Origin: Halomonas salinarum
GTDB lineage: Bacteria; Pseudomonadota; Gammaproteobacteria; Pseudomonadales; Halomonadaceae
Reading direction: 5' to 3'
NCBI RefSeq assembly: GCF_012062845.1
Contig: NZ_WWNB01000001.1
Location: 248,001 to 312,000 of the forward strand
DNA: 64,000 nt
The notes beneath the pieces are model-generated. The model was not told the DNA's origin, did no database searches, and was given only the letters and a program-made list of their open reading frames with translations. The position numbers and the translations under genes are program-made. Shown here piece after piece: positions 16,933 through 26,817 of the stretch; the first letter of the stretch is position 1, and every line of letters starts with the position of its first letter.

Positions 16933-19900
16933 TCATCTCTCGGTGTCATGATTCCATGCGACGCGTTTCCACTCACCGCTCGACTGCCACCAAGCACCTT
17001 CGGACCGACGCCAACAACTTTGGTCATTGTTACCAGCAGGCCATGTGTTGCGCTCTCCAATCAACAGCCAAATTGGGGTTACTGCTTCTCTCGCGCAGTA
17101 CTTTCTTAGTGTCTCTTCACATATCAAAACCGCAGACTTGTCTTCAACGGAACTTAAAACCTTGATCAGCTCGTTGCCATCGACGTCGACCCAGGACCTC
17201 GTGCTATTTTTTGCAAGCTCGACACCTAAGTCTTCTGCCAGCCATCTCTGCGGCATATACTCTCTAAAACCTTCTTGGATTGTTTTATCCAAATGGCTCT
17301 CCCAAGAGTACCTTGCCACGGTGTTTGAGAATTTTATTCCTGATGAGCCTCGAAGATATTCAGAGAATTTTTCCGACTTCCAAGTATCCCTCCAATAAGC
17401 CTCCAACAAGAAAGGACCATCTGTTTGCTCGCGCGGTTGTAAATCTAAAACATCCAAAGACTGGTGCTCTTTCAAGTCTTCAACAAAGCCATCCACATCA
17501 TTTGATTTTATAAACACGCAATACAGAAAGCGGAATTCTTCGTATCGAGCGCCATGCAAACCTCGCCGAGGTTCGGGATAGTTTTGTCTTTCACAATTAA
17601 ATTCATAGAGGGCTCGCCATCTCTTTCCTTTTAAATCAATACGATGCAACTTTTCCTGCAGATTCTTGACCGGATCTTCTTGGAAAGGCCAAGCCTTGAG
17701 GTCCTCTTCTAAGACCTCGGTCAGCCTCACTTTAGGCTCAACCATCCAGTCTTCGCCGACTTCCGACCGCGCTGAAAAACGAGAAAGAGTAGGCAGTATC
17801 GTTGGCTCAACATCCCTGCGAAAATTCTGGTCAGAATACTTGTATATAACTGGAAACTCTGGCCATTCGTTCAAGCACCAAAAATTATCAGACAACCGTG
17901 CTGCGATTTCGTCCAACGCTATCCTCTGATACTTCTTGCCGATCCTTTCCAAGTCATTTTCATACCTAGAACCATATGTACCGTGACCGTCTCGCGGGAA
18001 TAGTTCATTTGACCAACCGAGTTCATATGCCCGCTTGGTAATCCATAACCTACACTGCTGAATGTCGACATGTTCGTACTTAGAATGACTTCCACCCTCA
18101 TTTAGGTAGTCTTTCGAAAATCTTAATTTCTCGGCTTCCGACAAGAGTCCTTCTACTCTAGCACGTGAAGCCAGTAGCTCTTCCACAGCCTCATTTTCTT
18201 TTTTTTCCGCCTCTTCCTCGGATACTTCTTGATCAGTCATGTACTTTAGCATCCATACAGACGGTCTAGAGCGAACTTTCTCAAATGCATCAAGCGCCTC
18301 TACCCTTTCCGCACTGGGCGAGATGATGTCTTCGACGAATTTCTTCTTAACTTCGTCGACGGACATTGGCAAAGAGCCGGTCACTGGTGCAGTAAGAAAG
18401 GGTCTAACGCGGCCAGGGATTGTATATTTTCCAAAGTCCCCCCATTCGCTTGACGCAGAATTGAAGATCGCCTCTGACCCACGCCCCTTTGCAATCTCTT
18501 GAATTCCTTCAGAAGTAAGGTCGAATTCTGGAGGAGCAGAACTGTAAGGCGGTTTACATCGCCCCAAATCGATGTCCGTGCTCAGACAGTTTCTAGCTTC
18601 TGCAAGCTCGATGATACCTAGCGCGTAGTCCCTAGTTAACAGAGCAACTGGTGGTTCGCCGTCCGCGAAAACAGCCTTCCATACAGCGCCTGAGTAGGAG
18701 CTTAGGCGCTCTCCCGATTGATCAATACAACAGGATCCGAATGCAGCAGAATACACCCTTTCTATAAGGTATGAATCGTTACAATCTGCCAGCTTCGCTA
18801 AAACAAATTGGAAAACTTTGGATTGGCGTAAAAAAATCGATGTTAAAGCCTTTGAAGCTTGATCCCGTGTCGTCCTACGGGAAGAAGTGAGAAACCAAGC
18901 CAGTACTAACCCAGCAAGTTCAAGATGCCTAGTGTCAGCACTCGTCGCCCCATTTGCCCAGGATATGAGACGATCGATTTGGTTTCCTTCTTCAGTGCTG
19001 GCCCAGTTGACCCAATTTGTCCAATAGCTGTCGCGATCTGGCATTGTATGCTTGATCAGCCAATCATGCAGGAATGTAGCATTCCAAGGATGATCAATAG
19101 TCATAGACACTTCGACTAACAGTGCCAATTTATCTACCCAATTCTCATCAAGCTCGTTAAGTAGTTCCAGGCTGCGATCCGTAAATGCGCCCAAACGACG
19201 CCACTTGCAGCTTGTTTCGTAGGATTCTTGCAGAATGTGGTTGTCTGAAAAAAGGTCTATTCCCTCAGGGAGGGTGTCCGCGAATTCGACGGAAAAGTGC
19301 TCTGGATAAAGTGTAGAAATAGCCCCTAGAAGCCCGGCGTGGCTGTATGAGAAGCCTTTGCTAACGTCACCATCGAAGAACAAAAACAACAACTCGCCAC
19401 CGGGATCAAAAGCAGCACACAGTCGGTCTTTATTTAGCTGATTAACGATTGCTTGCGCCATTAGATGATCTTGAAAGCGCTGAAATGCGAACCGAATACG
19501 ATCCTGCAAAGGGTTCAGTGGATCGCTTTCCTCACTGAAAGGAGGAGGGTCACGCCGTAGCACGCTGGAGCGGGTCAGAACAACCAACCAAGTCGTATTC
19601 GCTGGCTTGGAAAGCTGTGAAAACTCCTTGTTTACGATTTGGTCGGCTACCGAAAACTCCACGAAGTCTTCTCCGGTTTCGACCATTTTTCCTGCTATTG
19701 ATTGGACGGCTTTCTTAATGGCCGTTGCGAAGAGATCGTGATCAATGCTCATCAGTCCAGAACGCATTGACAACGAGTCTAGGTAAAATGACATCAACTG
19801 CGAAATTCCGTGAAGCCCTTTGGGAAACTCTACCTCGCCTTTTGCCTTCAGCGCTTCGCTGGTGCTCTTCAAAAAAAGTGGGTTCCGAAACTCCGGAGAT

Positions 19901-21429
19901 AACCATGGAGTATTCGGTCGGGCTATACCCTTGGAGTCCAAATACTTTTCTGCTGCCGCTTCCATTTCCTGAATGGTTTGAAAGCCATCTACTCGAAAGG
20001 TGCAAGCCTTTTCGATAATCGATTTTGGAAAAGCAAAAGACAAATACTCTTCACGGCAAGAGAACACAAGTGCCAAGTATGGATAGTCTTTCGCTTGTGT
20101 TAACAAACCTGCAATTCGATCTCGCCAGAATTCAGCCCCCACACCCTCGTTGATAGCATCTATCATCACTAGCGCGCGTTTACCTTGGCGCTCAGCGGCA
20201 ACACTCAGAAGGCCCAAAATTTCAGCGGAAGTTCCCTCCTGAATATCAAGTAGAGCACCGACCTGCCCCCAGACTTCTGTGTCAGAAAAACTCTGTCCAA
20301 CTAAAAGAACGGTTGGCTCCGCATTTGATAGCCGGTTATCAGCTACATGCGCAAGCAGGTGCGACTTTCCCGCTCCCGCAGGGCCGGTAACAATCGCGAA
20401 TCGGGCACGCTCTGCTCGCAAGTTATTACTATCTGTAAGCGACTTGAGTTTGTTGATCGCACTATGAGCACTCGACATCCATGAATTGATTTCATTAAGA
20501 TGATGCTTCTCTGAGTCTGCTTCGGAATCCTGCCTGACAGCAGTCAAAACGGCTTCCAATGGTCGAAGCGCTTCACGGAAAGCCTCCAACGCATCTCGAA
20601 CCGTCGTTATGTGCCACTTATCCCGAAAATTGGATGAGAAGGCATCCTCTGTATCAAGTAAATCAAGCCAAGCCTTCTCTGCAAGATCAATGTCCGACTG
20701 GCTGGGCTGTTGAGAAATCTTGGTAAAATTTATTGATGTAACACGCTGATTTCCTAATTCAGCATAGCATTCTCTAACGTTTGCCATTGTGGATGGCCCA
20801 CGAACCATGGCATCAAACATAGCCTCTAGCGATGTATGGACGTGTTCGGAGGGACTGTACCTTTCTTCCAGCAAGCCTTTCGCTATAAGAAAATGTTCCT
20901 CGAACCAACTCACACCAAGGACCTGCTCCCCGAACCAATGTCGCAAGAGACCGTTATTCCCTTCTTGGAGGAGCATCTCGTTGATGTCGGTTGCTGTCCA
21001 AGGCTCGAACTTAATGCTCAACCCCTTTTCTTGGGCCCAGCCTGTCCACTTCTCAACTCTAGCCTCCCACTTTTCCCAAGCGGATTTGCCAGCTCCCTTG
21101 TACTGACGCTTATGGGTAAGATTGATGGGTAGAGCCACCACGTAGTTCGTGAGTTCTGGATGTACTTCCAGCGCGCGCTTCACAGACTCATCAATCTGTG
21201 CCCACTGGCTAGAGCCAAGCTGTAAAAAATACTTGGCTTGATAGCCTAACTTCGATCCGTCGTTACGTATCCAAAGGGCCTCTACTCCACCATCCCCACC
21301 GCTCCCCTCAATCCGCTGGAACTCTTCTGCTCCATTAGGGCGTTGTCGCTTAGCCAGCAGGCAAAGAAGCTCTTCAAAGGACTCTCGTTGGCCCTGATCA
21401 AAGGCATTTATCTTCGCAAAATTCAACAA
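16933..21429 (-). CDS. Nuclease-STAND NTPase, Avs4/AVAST-like antiphage protein
   Basis: A 1498-aa protein. The N-terminal PD-(D/E)xK (Mrr-like) nuclease motif is GGDGGVE with D46 and E50, then GYQAKY with Q64 and K66. A central STAND-type P-loop ATPase follows: Walker A GPAGAGKS at 349-356, Walker B ALVMIDAINEG with D424, and a sensor-like SCRE near 458. About 900 C-terminal residues are helical and otherwise unrecognised, fitting a target-sensing repeat region. Known Avs proteins detect phage terminase or portal proteins and then cut DNA; the nuclease type and length suggest Avs4. The start is TTG (21429 or 21426) after AGGAAAA. The gene is AT-rich relative to the copper genes. Confidence 0.7.
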   Translation of the reverse strand: MLNFAKINAFDQGQRESFEELLCLLAKRQRPNGAEEFQRIEGSGGDGGVEALWIRNDGSKLGYQAKYFLQLGSSQWAQIDESVKRALEVHPELTNYVVALPINLTHKRQYKGAGKSAWEKWEARVEKWTGWAQEKGLSIKFEPWTATDINEMLLQEGNNGLLRHWFGEQVLGVSWFEEHFLIAKGLLEERYSPSEHVHTSLEAMFDAMVRGPSTMANVRECYAELGNQRVTSINFTKISQQPSQSDIDLAEKAWLDLLDTEDAFSSNFRDKWHITTVRDALEAFREALRPLEAVLTAVRQDSEADSEKHHLNEINSWMSSAHSAINKLKSLTDSNNLRAERARFAIVTGPAGAGKSHLLAHVADNRLSNAEPTVLLVGQSFSDTEVWGQVGALLDIQEGTSAEILGLLSVAAERQGKRALVMIDAINEGVGAEFWRDRIAGLLTQAKDYPYLALVFSCREEYLSFAFPKSIIEKACTFRVDGFQTIQEMEAAAEKYLDSKGIARPNTPWLSPEFRNPLFLKSTSEALKAKGEVEFPKGLHGISQLMSFYLDSLSMRSGLMSIDHDLFATAIKKAVQSIAGKMVETGEDFVEFSVADQIVNKEFSQLSKPANTTWLVVLTRSSVLRRDPPPFSEESDPLNPLQDRIRFAFQRFQDHLMAQAIVNQLNKDRLCAAFDPGGELLFLFFDGDVSKGFSYSHAGLLGAISTLYPEHFSVEFADTLPEGIDLFSDNHILQESYETSCKWRRLGAFTDRSLELLNELDENWVDKLALLVEVSMTIDHPWNATFLHDWLIKHTMPDRDSYWTNWVNWASTEEGNQIDRLISWANGATSADTRHLELAGLVLAWFLTSSRRTTRDQASKALTSIFLRQSKVFQFVLAKLADCNDSYLIERVYSAAFGSCCIDQSGERLSSYSGAVWKAVFADGEPPVALLTRDYALGIIELAEARNCLSTDIDLGRCKPPYSSAPPEFDLTSEGIQEIAKGRGSEAIFNSASSEWGDFGKYTIPGRVRPFLTAPVTGSLPMSVDEVKKKFVEDIISPSAERVEALDAFEKVRSRPSVWMLKYMTDQEVSEEEAEKKENEAVEELLASRARVEGLLSEAEKLRFSKDYLNEGGSHSKYEHVDIQQCRLWITKRAYELGWSNELFPRDGHGTYGSRYENDLERIGKKYQRIALDEIAARLSDNFWCLNEWPEFPVIYKYSDQNFRRDVEPTILPTLSRFSARSEVGEDWMVEPKVRLTEVLEEDLKAWPFQEDPVKNLQEKLHRIDLKGKRWRALYEFNCERQNYPEPRRGLHGARYEEFRFLYCVFIKSNDVDGFVEDLKEHQSLDVLDLQPREQTDGPFLLEAYWRDTWKSEKFSEYLRGSSGIKFSNTVARYSWESHLDKTIQEGFREYMPQRWLAEDLGVELAKNSTRSWVDVDGNELIKVLSSVEDKSAVLICEETLRKYCAREAVTPIWLLIGERNTWPAGNNDQSCWRRSEGAWWQSSGEWKRVAWNHDTER

Positions 21430-21767
21430 AACACTTTTCCTATTATTCGTTCGTCAAACGCCACTTCGCAAGCAACCAGAACATGCATTCAGTGCTCTTT
21501 GATCAATTAGATGCTAATTGCCAAAGTTTTCATGTTTTCGCGCGAGCAGCAATTGTCTGCTGTCCGCCCTTCGCACCGATGGCCAGCATCATGCTGCGCT
21601 AGACGCCTAGATCTGGAAAGGCTCGTCAGCTGCCGAAACTTATCCATCAGCATAGTCTAAACTACGGCATACGACCATGAGCGGACTTTCAGGATACGCT
21701 GATACAACTCACGCAACACCGGGCAATTTGGAGCGCAGCGGAAAATTGATCCGTGTGCTTGGGCTTG
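21430..21767. other. AT-rich intergenic region in defence island
   Basis: Between the Avs-like gene and the Abi_C-like gene, both minus strand. It must hold the promoter for the Avs-like gene. A short palindrome CAGCAT-C-ATGCTG lies at 21584-21596. No coding frame or RNA gene recognised. Confidence 0.5.
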
Positions 21768-22616
21768 TCACACAAAGTTTGAAGGCCCTCTCTGTATACA
21801 ATCTTGGATATACCTGAAGACTGTGTACATCGCATTTACGTTAGCAGTTGCTTCTGGAACATCCAGCAAGTCATTTACATGTGCAAGACTCGCGTGGTTT
21901 CGCAGTGTAGAGAACGCGTCTATCGAAGCGGCAAATGAATTGAGTACCCTTGTAACCTCTTGAGCCCTGTGACCTGAAGCTACCAACGCCGGGTGTAACT
22001 TTCGAAGTTCTTTGAACGCCTTAGATGCTGTAGAATCATTAGGTAGATTAATTTGGTTATCAGTGCAAAGTTTAACCAAGTAACCATGGAGTGCAGTGTG
22101 TGCACGATCAATTGCGCTTGAAGCATCTACGGTACCGATTAGTGCCTTGGCATCTCCCAGAGCTCTAATCACCGAAGTCGAAATCGATTCGGTAACTTCC
22201 GGCGCGGCGACACCCCCAGAAGTTTGAATTAACTGGTCATTGATAATTTGAAAGTGATCCTGGTTGGCAATCAAAATCTGATTGATATGTTGTACGGTAG
22301 GAACAGTAACGTTGCTACGCTCTAATTCCTTAAGTGCGTCATAAATAGCTGCAATAAAATTCGGAGCATCTTCCGCAGCATCTTGAGCCTGTCGAGCCAT
22401 ATCAGACTCTGCCCAGTCAAGGGAAGAGCTACGGGCATAGCGCTCACCAGAAACTTTGCAGAATTTCTGCTTGAATACTTCAATTATGTGTTGCTGGCTC
22501 GTTGTCCCTGACACCCTCTGAATCAATGAGCTGAAATTATCTACAGCCCGATTACTGAGCGGTGTGGCATCTCCCATGGGGAATCTAAGCTCGCTTGCCA
22601 TTTGAAGCGACATCAT
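21768..22616 (-). CDS. Abortive-infection C-terminal (HEPN-like) family protein
   Basis: A 282-aa soluble protein. The C-terminal half resembles the Abi_C domain: a helix carrying AIDRAHTALHGYLVKL, a KAFKELRKLHPAL segment and the motif RNHASLAH (R239-x6-H246), which matches the RX4-6H active-site signature of HEPN ribonucleases. The N-terminal half is helical and unassigned. GGAGCAA precedes the ATG pair. It lies upstream of the Avs-like gene on the same strand. The likely role is RNA cleavage causing growth arrest during phage infection, inferred from family and context. Confidence 0.65.
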   Translation of the reverse strand: MMSLQMASELRFPMGDATPLSNRAVDNFSSLIQRVSGTTSQQHIIEVFKQKFCKVSGERYARSSSLDWAESDMARQAQDAAEDAPNFIAAIYDALKELERSNVTVPTVQHINQILIANQDHFQIINDQLIQTSGGVAAPEVTESISTSVIRALGDAKALIGTVDASSAIDRAHTALHGYLVKLCTDNQINLPNDSTASKAFKELRKLHPALVASGHRAQEVTRVLNSFAASIDAFSTLRNHASLAHVNDLLDVPEATANVNAMYTVFRYIQDCIQRGPSNFV

Positions 22617-22694
22617 TTGCTCCGTATTTATGTATAACGTCGTGCTCTGGGGAAAGCCGAAGCACAGCGTAGGCTTGTCCCTAGCAACACTTTG

Positions 22695-23534
22695 TTAGGG
22701 CATTCCTCGGGCAATCGGGTAAAACCGTGTAGCAACATTTCTTGCCTCACCTTCAACCATAGCGTCATGCACAAACTTTCGTTTTGAAACCAGCCTGATG
22801 CATTTCAGCCCAGATTCATCATATGTACCCAGCTTGACAAGATATTCATCACCGAAGTCGATATAAACGGGACATGTGGCATCAAGCCAAGTCTTTCTTG
22901 GCCTAACCCAATCGTATTGATGGTAGCCGTTATAGGAATTCTTCACCTCTTCCTCAATCTCACGCATGCCATGAACCCAACCGCCGCGCAATGTAGCTTT
23001 TGTAACCGACGGATCGTCCACAAGTGCTTCAGACAGGCGGAAAAACATCCCGGCATTTGCCCCGTTCATATGCCGTTTTGCTTTACTCCAAATCAAGTCC
23101 TGAGCCAGTTCTGACTTTGGGTCAGGCAGCATATGATAAATATCGAAATTATATTGGAATACAGTTCCGTCGATCACCCAAATCAGATTCTGATAGAAGT
23201 TTTCGCGAGAAACTCTCTCAGCATCGGTCATGCTGGAATGCTGAATTTCGATCACGATTCCAGTTGGTGTTTTAACATCTGCCCTATGGATCTCTCCATC
23301 TTCAGCCACATGTAAAACCTCTCGACAAACTAATGGAAATTTGTTTTTCCATTCTCTATGCCATAGCGTCTCATTTTCCCACCACGGATCACATTGCCTG
23401 ATTCTATGGTGAGCCCAGTGATGCATTACTCGGGGCCCACATTTAGCGATAGCCTCGGCACCACAGATAGGACAATTCCCTCTACCTCCAGAAAATGCCT
23501 CTACATTTTCGCCGTCTATTAATGCCAGTTGCAT
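22695..23534 (-). CDS. CoiA-like nuclease family protein
   Basis: A 279-aa protein resembling competence protein CoiA. The N-terminal zinc-finger-like part has C21PIC24, C32 and the HHWAH cluster (38-42). A PD-(D/E)xK nuclease core follows: HRADV with D86, then IVIEIQHS with E96 and Q98, and RENFYQNLIWVIDG. CoiA-like nucleases are found in competence loci and as effectors in defence islands. Here there are no competence genes nearby, and the gene sits 78 nt from the Abi_C-like gene on the same strand, so a defence role is more likely. Upstream ribosome binding site is weak. Confidence 0.75.
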   Translation of the reverse strand: MQLALIDGENVEAFSGGRGNCPICGAEAIAKCGPRVMHHWAHHRIRQCDPWWENETLWHREWKNKFPLVCREVLHVAEDGEIHRADVKTPTGIVIEIQHSSMTDAERVSRENFYQNLIWVIDGTVFQYNFDIYHMLPDPKSELAQDLIWSKAKRHMNGANAGMFFRLSEALVDDPSVTKATLRGGWVHGMREIEEEVKNSYNGYHQYDWVRPRKTWLDATCPVYIDFGDEYLVKLGTYDESGLKCIRLVSKRKFVHDAMVEGEARNVATRFYPIARGMP

Positions 23535-23732
23535 AGTTGTGTGCCCGAGCCCTCGATTGCCCTAAAATAGATTATCGTGCCGGCAGCATAACACGGCTGA
23601 ATTAGCATGCCGCTTTCGCCGGAAGGGCTGCTTTGAGTCGTCAACAGCCACACCACGATCAGATTAGCTTGAAGCTCTGCAACCGGCCAAAAGCTGCCTG
23701 CGGCAGTCCTGCAAATTTAAGCTAGTTTTCCG

Positions 23733-25433
23733 TTACTCTGCTTCCGGGCTTGCTGGTAAAAGGATCCCTTGCCAATCCACCACGCTTATCCCGTCATAGG
23801 CGGCCTCGAACTCACGCAAGCCGACGTGTGCGGGATGCGCTTCAACGGCACGCTCAACGAGGAGCTTCGTGGTGGAGCCATCTCCGGCGACACGATACTT
23901 TTCTGCAAGAGCTAGACAGGCCGCCGCCTCAAGCAATCGCGGCGCATGAAGTCCTTTGGGTCGCGTCCGCTCGGTAAAGTACCGCTCTAGGACAACCTGA
24001 TGCTCCTCAAGCGTCCATTCCTCGTGAGCATTAAGAACCGTTGAGACGATAACCGCTTCAATGCTAGGGCGCGTAGCCTCCGCCTCATGATTGCTTAAGA
24101 AGTTGTCAAATCCAGGCGTTCTCAAATCTGGTGGAACCATCAAATTGTAAAGGATGTGCAGCAAAAGTAGTGCAGGACGGTGAACGGCTGCCGCCTGGGG
24201 TAATAAGCGCTCCACGTCGGCAAGCATCGGCCGTAAATCAACAAGCTGGGCGCCGGGATCGCGGTGGAGAACCGCTGCGGTCAGGCTGAGCATACCCTCC
24301 AATCGTCGACGCGCCTCTGCCGGGTTGACTAGTGGCCGCCACACCCAGTATCGGGGAGCCATCGGGACCGAGACGACACCCGCCTGCTCAAGCGTATAGT
24401 CATACGTTTCCTTTTGGATCTTCGGACTCTTGGCGACGAAGGATTTGATGACATGGCGTGTAAGGCGAAACAGTCCTTGAAACGTCAGCGCGGGTCGACG
24501 CTCGACAGTGGTTGTTTCCCGATGCTCATGCGATAAGGCGATAGGAGACGGTAGCGATCGCAGTTGATGAATATATGCGGAGCGCACCCCATAGGCTTGG
24601 CGAAGAGCCGCATCAAGTTCGTAGCGAGCAACGGGGTGTGAGCCTGCAGCCGGGTGGCGGAAGTAGTAGGCATTAACATGAGATTTAACAAATGCGCGGT
24701 AGCGTCGCGCTAACGCAACATGCTCGCTTTTAAGAATGGCCGCCCGAACAGAATCTGCCTGAGATGTGCTTAGATCAACAAGAGCGCCGTCAACCGTATT
24801 CCGCTTTCGGTCATCAAGGTCAGACCAGGCTGGAGAAAAGCCATCGAAGTCTTGGGCGAGAGACTCCACGGACGACACGATCAGGGTATAGGCGAGTGCG
24901 AGATCGTCGGGGATTCGGTGCAGGCCGGCAACAAAATTCCTCATGGCGCGCATAGCGCCCAGATAATTCTGCCGCTCCAAGGCGAGTAGTTCGTTGACAA
25001 ATGCGACAAATTCGTCAGCCTGCTCGTCAGATATATTGATTGAGCGGTCAAAGAAGCCAGCAATGAACCCATCGGGAGACTCGTAGGACGAGAATCCGGG
25101 GCGCCCTCCGGTGAGGCCGCGGACTGTCTCCTGATCACGCGAGAAAACTCCGCCGAGACCGAATGAAGCGACCACAGCGAAATCATCGAGAAAAGGTCGT
25201 ACCGTGTGAGAAACCAAAACTCCAGGCTCTGGGTCAGCCTTCTCGATCCGCTCTTCGATCTCGTAAACTAGGGCAATGTCTCCCGAATTTGAACCGGCTG
25301 ACCTCAGGGTCCCAGCTGCAGTGACAATTTCACGCTCATACGGAAGGCGAACATTAGCGTAGAGCACACCTGTCAGCTGGTTTTTTCTTCCTACACCTCG
25401 CTCGTATAACTTACCAGTATTAATCTGCAGCAC
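23733..25433 (-). CDS. Unrecognised 566-aa protein with HEPN-like RX4H motif
   Basis: No named family recognised. The start is GTG at 25433 behind GGGAAAAGATC. Residues 1-130 look beta-rich. Residues about 135-300 are helical, with LALAYTLIVSSVESLAQDF, then VRAAILKSEHVALARRYRAFV and YGVRSAYIHQL, in which R284-x4-H289 fits the HEPN ribonuclease motif. Such R/H pairs at the end of a four-helix bundle occur in ApeA-like and other defence HEPN proteins. Residues 380-560 are helical and TPR-like. It is cytoplasmic, with no membrane segments. Noncoding gaps of about 140-200 bp flank it. A toxin-like RNase role is inference. Confidence 0.5.
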   Translation of the reverse strand: MLQINTGKLYERGVGRKNQLTGVLYANVRLPYEREIVTAAGTLRSAGSNSGDIALVYEIEERIEKADPEPGVLVSHTVRPFLDDFAVVASFGLGGVFSRDQETVRGLTGGRPGFSSYESPDGFIAGFFDRSINISDEQADEFVAFVNELLALERQNYLGAMRAMRNFVAGLHRIPDDLALAYTLIVSSVESLAQDFDGFSPAWSDLDDRKRNTVDGALVDLSTSQADSVRAAILKSEHVALARRYRAFVKSHVNAYYFRHPAAGSHPVARYELDAALRQAYGVRSAYIHQLRSLPSPIALSHEHRETTTVERRPALTFQGLFRLTRHVIKSFVAKSPKIQKETYDYTLEQAGVVSVPMAPRYWVWRPLVNPAEARRRLEGMLSLTAAVLHRDPGAQLVDLRPMLADVERLLPQAAAVHRPALLLLHILYNLMVPPDLRTPGFDNFLSNHEAEATRPSIEAVIVSTVLNAHEEWTLEEHQVVLERYFTERTRPKGLHAPRLLEAAACLALAEKYRVAGDGSTTKLLVERAVEAHPAHVGLREFEAAYDGISVVDWQGILLPASPEAE

Positions 25434-25575
25434 GATCTTTTCCCATCATTTTTTCGACACATAATCAGCAAAATAGATGCGCACTAACATAGATTTAGTC
25501 GCGCAAACATTGCGATCTAGCACAGAGTATCAAGTGCCCGCTTTGGGTCGATAGCAGCCTCTTTCTCATCACCCA

Positions 25576-26625
25576 TCACTCACCTCCCTGACGAAACACC
25601 AGATACTGATGCTCACACTTTCGGCAGGTGGCGGTGTAGTTTGGGCCGTCCTTAGTCACCTTGACGCTTTTCCATCCGCACGACGGGCACGGCTGCTTCA
25701 TGGAGGTATTGGCACCACAACTTCGACATTTCACGTAGTAGCCATATTGCCCATATAGGCCGTTCAGCTGCTCGGTTTCACCGCATGATTTGCAAGAAAC
25801 CAGGTCAACAGCAGGCATAGCTTGAACCGCAGGGCTGTCACTGGCGGCGGGCTGGCTGCTGGCCAAAGAAGCAGTCGCCTCCTCATGAATGGGCGCGGCA
25901 TTCATTGGGCCATAAGCCGTGACTAGCGCTTCTTCCACCACATGACTGCATGTTTTCTCTATATTTTGAACGGTGCGAAGCTGATCGGTATGAGACAGAA
26001 GAAAATTGCTGATGTTTTGTAGCTCGCGCTTTGAAAATCTGGGCTTGGTCTTGAGGATCGCCAAGGGAATGTTACCCACGATCTCTCGAACCTTCTTGAC
26101 CAGAAACTCGGTCTTGACGACCTGTTTGGAGACAGATTTCGGCATTTTGTCACGATGAAGGATGGCAGTACTGGAGACGGCACAAATCTCCTGCCAATCA
26201 CGGCCACCCACTTGCGTCTGAATACCGAGCACCTTGGCCACCAGTTGTTCAATGTTGGCGCTCATCAAGCGATGCAATAGCTTCTTCTGCAACTCAGCCT
26301 GGCGGAGCGGGGACGGAATCCCGGCCCACGCTCCCTTGTAGCTACGCGACCACTCCCCTTCGGCATTGACCTTGACCTCGCCGACGATGCTCTTGGATTC
26401 GATAATGATGAAACCAAACGGGTGGATCACCAGATGATCGATCTGCGCACGCTCACTCTGATACTCGATGCGAAGATCATTGATGATATGGATTTGGTCG
26501 TGTTCGCCGAACTCGCGGCGAAGATGGAAGGCGACATCCTGTTCCTGCTTGTGACCGTAGAAGCCACGCGTGTCGGTGTCACAGTCGTCGGCGCCGGAGT
26601 AGGCATCCTTATCCTTGAGTATCAT
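25576..26625 (-). CDS. NERD nuclease-domain protein with zinc ribbons
   Basis: About 349 aa. The N-terminal NERD domain has the PD-(D/E)xK core AQIDHLVIHPFGFIIIESKS (D63, E76, K78). The middle is a helical segment. The C-terminus has several Cys pairs (CKSCGE, CRSCGA, CPSCGW, CRKCEH) that form zinc ribbons, plausibly for nucleic-acid binding. I prefer the ATG at 26625 (GGGAACGAAAG upstream) to one 10 codons earlier. It is encoded with the same strand and spacing as the defence genes; NERD proteins are also found outside defence loci. Confidence 0.8.
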   Translation of the reverse strand: MILKDKDAYSGADDCDTDTRGFYGHKQEQDVAFHLRREFGEHDQIHIINDLRIEYQSERAQIDHLVIHPFGFIIIESKSIVGEVKVNAEGEWSRSYKGAWAGIPSPLRQAELQKKLLHRLMSANIEQLVAKVLGIQTQVGGRDWQEICAVSSTAILHRDKMPKSVSKQVVKTEFLVKKVREIVGNIPLAILKTKPRFSKRELQNISNFLLSHTDQLRTVQNIEKTCSHVVEEALVTAYGPMNAAPIHEEATASLASSQPAASDSPAVQAMPAVDLVSCKSCGETEQLNGLYGQYGYYVKCRSCGANTSMKQPCPSCGWKSVKVTKDGPNYTATCRKCEHQYLVFRQGGE

Positions 26626-26817
26626 CTTTCGTTCCCTGAAGGCGTTGCCGGTCACGCCATTGACCGGCCAGCATCTATTTTATTAGCTGACTATAACAGG
26701 TGCCGCATCGGCATACAGGCCAACCGAATAGGTAGGCGAAGCAAACGACAACGGCAGCATCCAGAAGCAACTTGCTTACGCCAAGAGGGGAGCATCACGC
26801 GCCATGCTATCCCCTCT

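Noticed and set aside
16703..26817. Integrative element with integrase or tRNA attachment site
   Set aside because: No integrase, transposase, tRNA or long flanking repeat was found around the defence island; only base composition and content suggest transfer.
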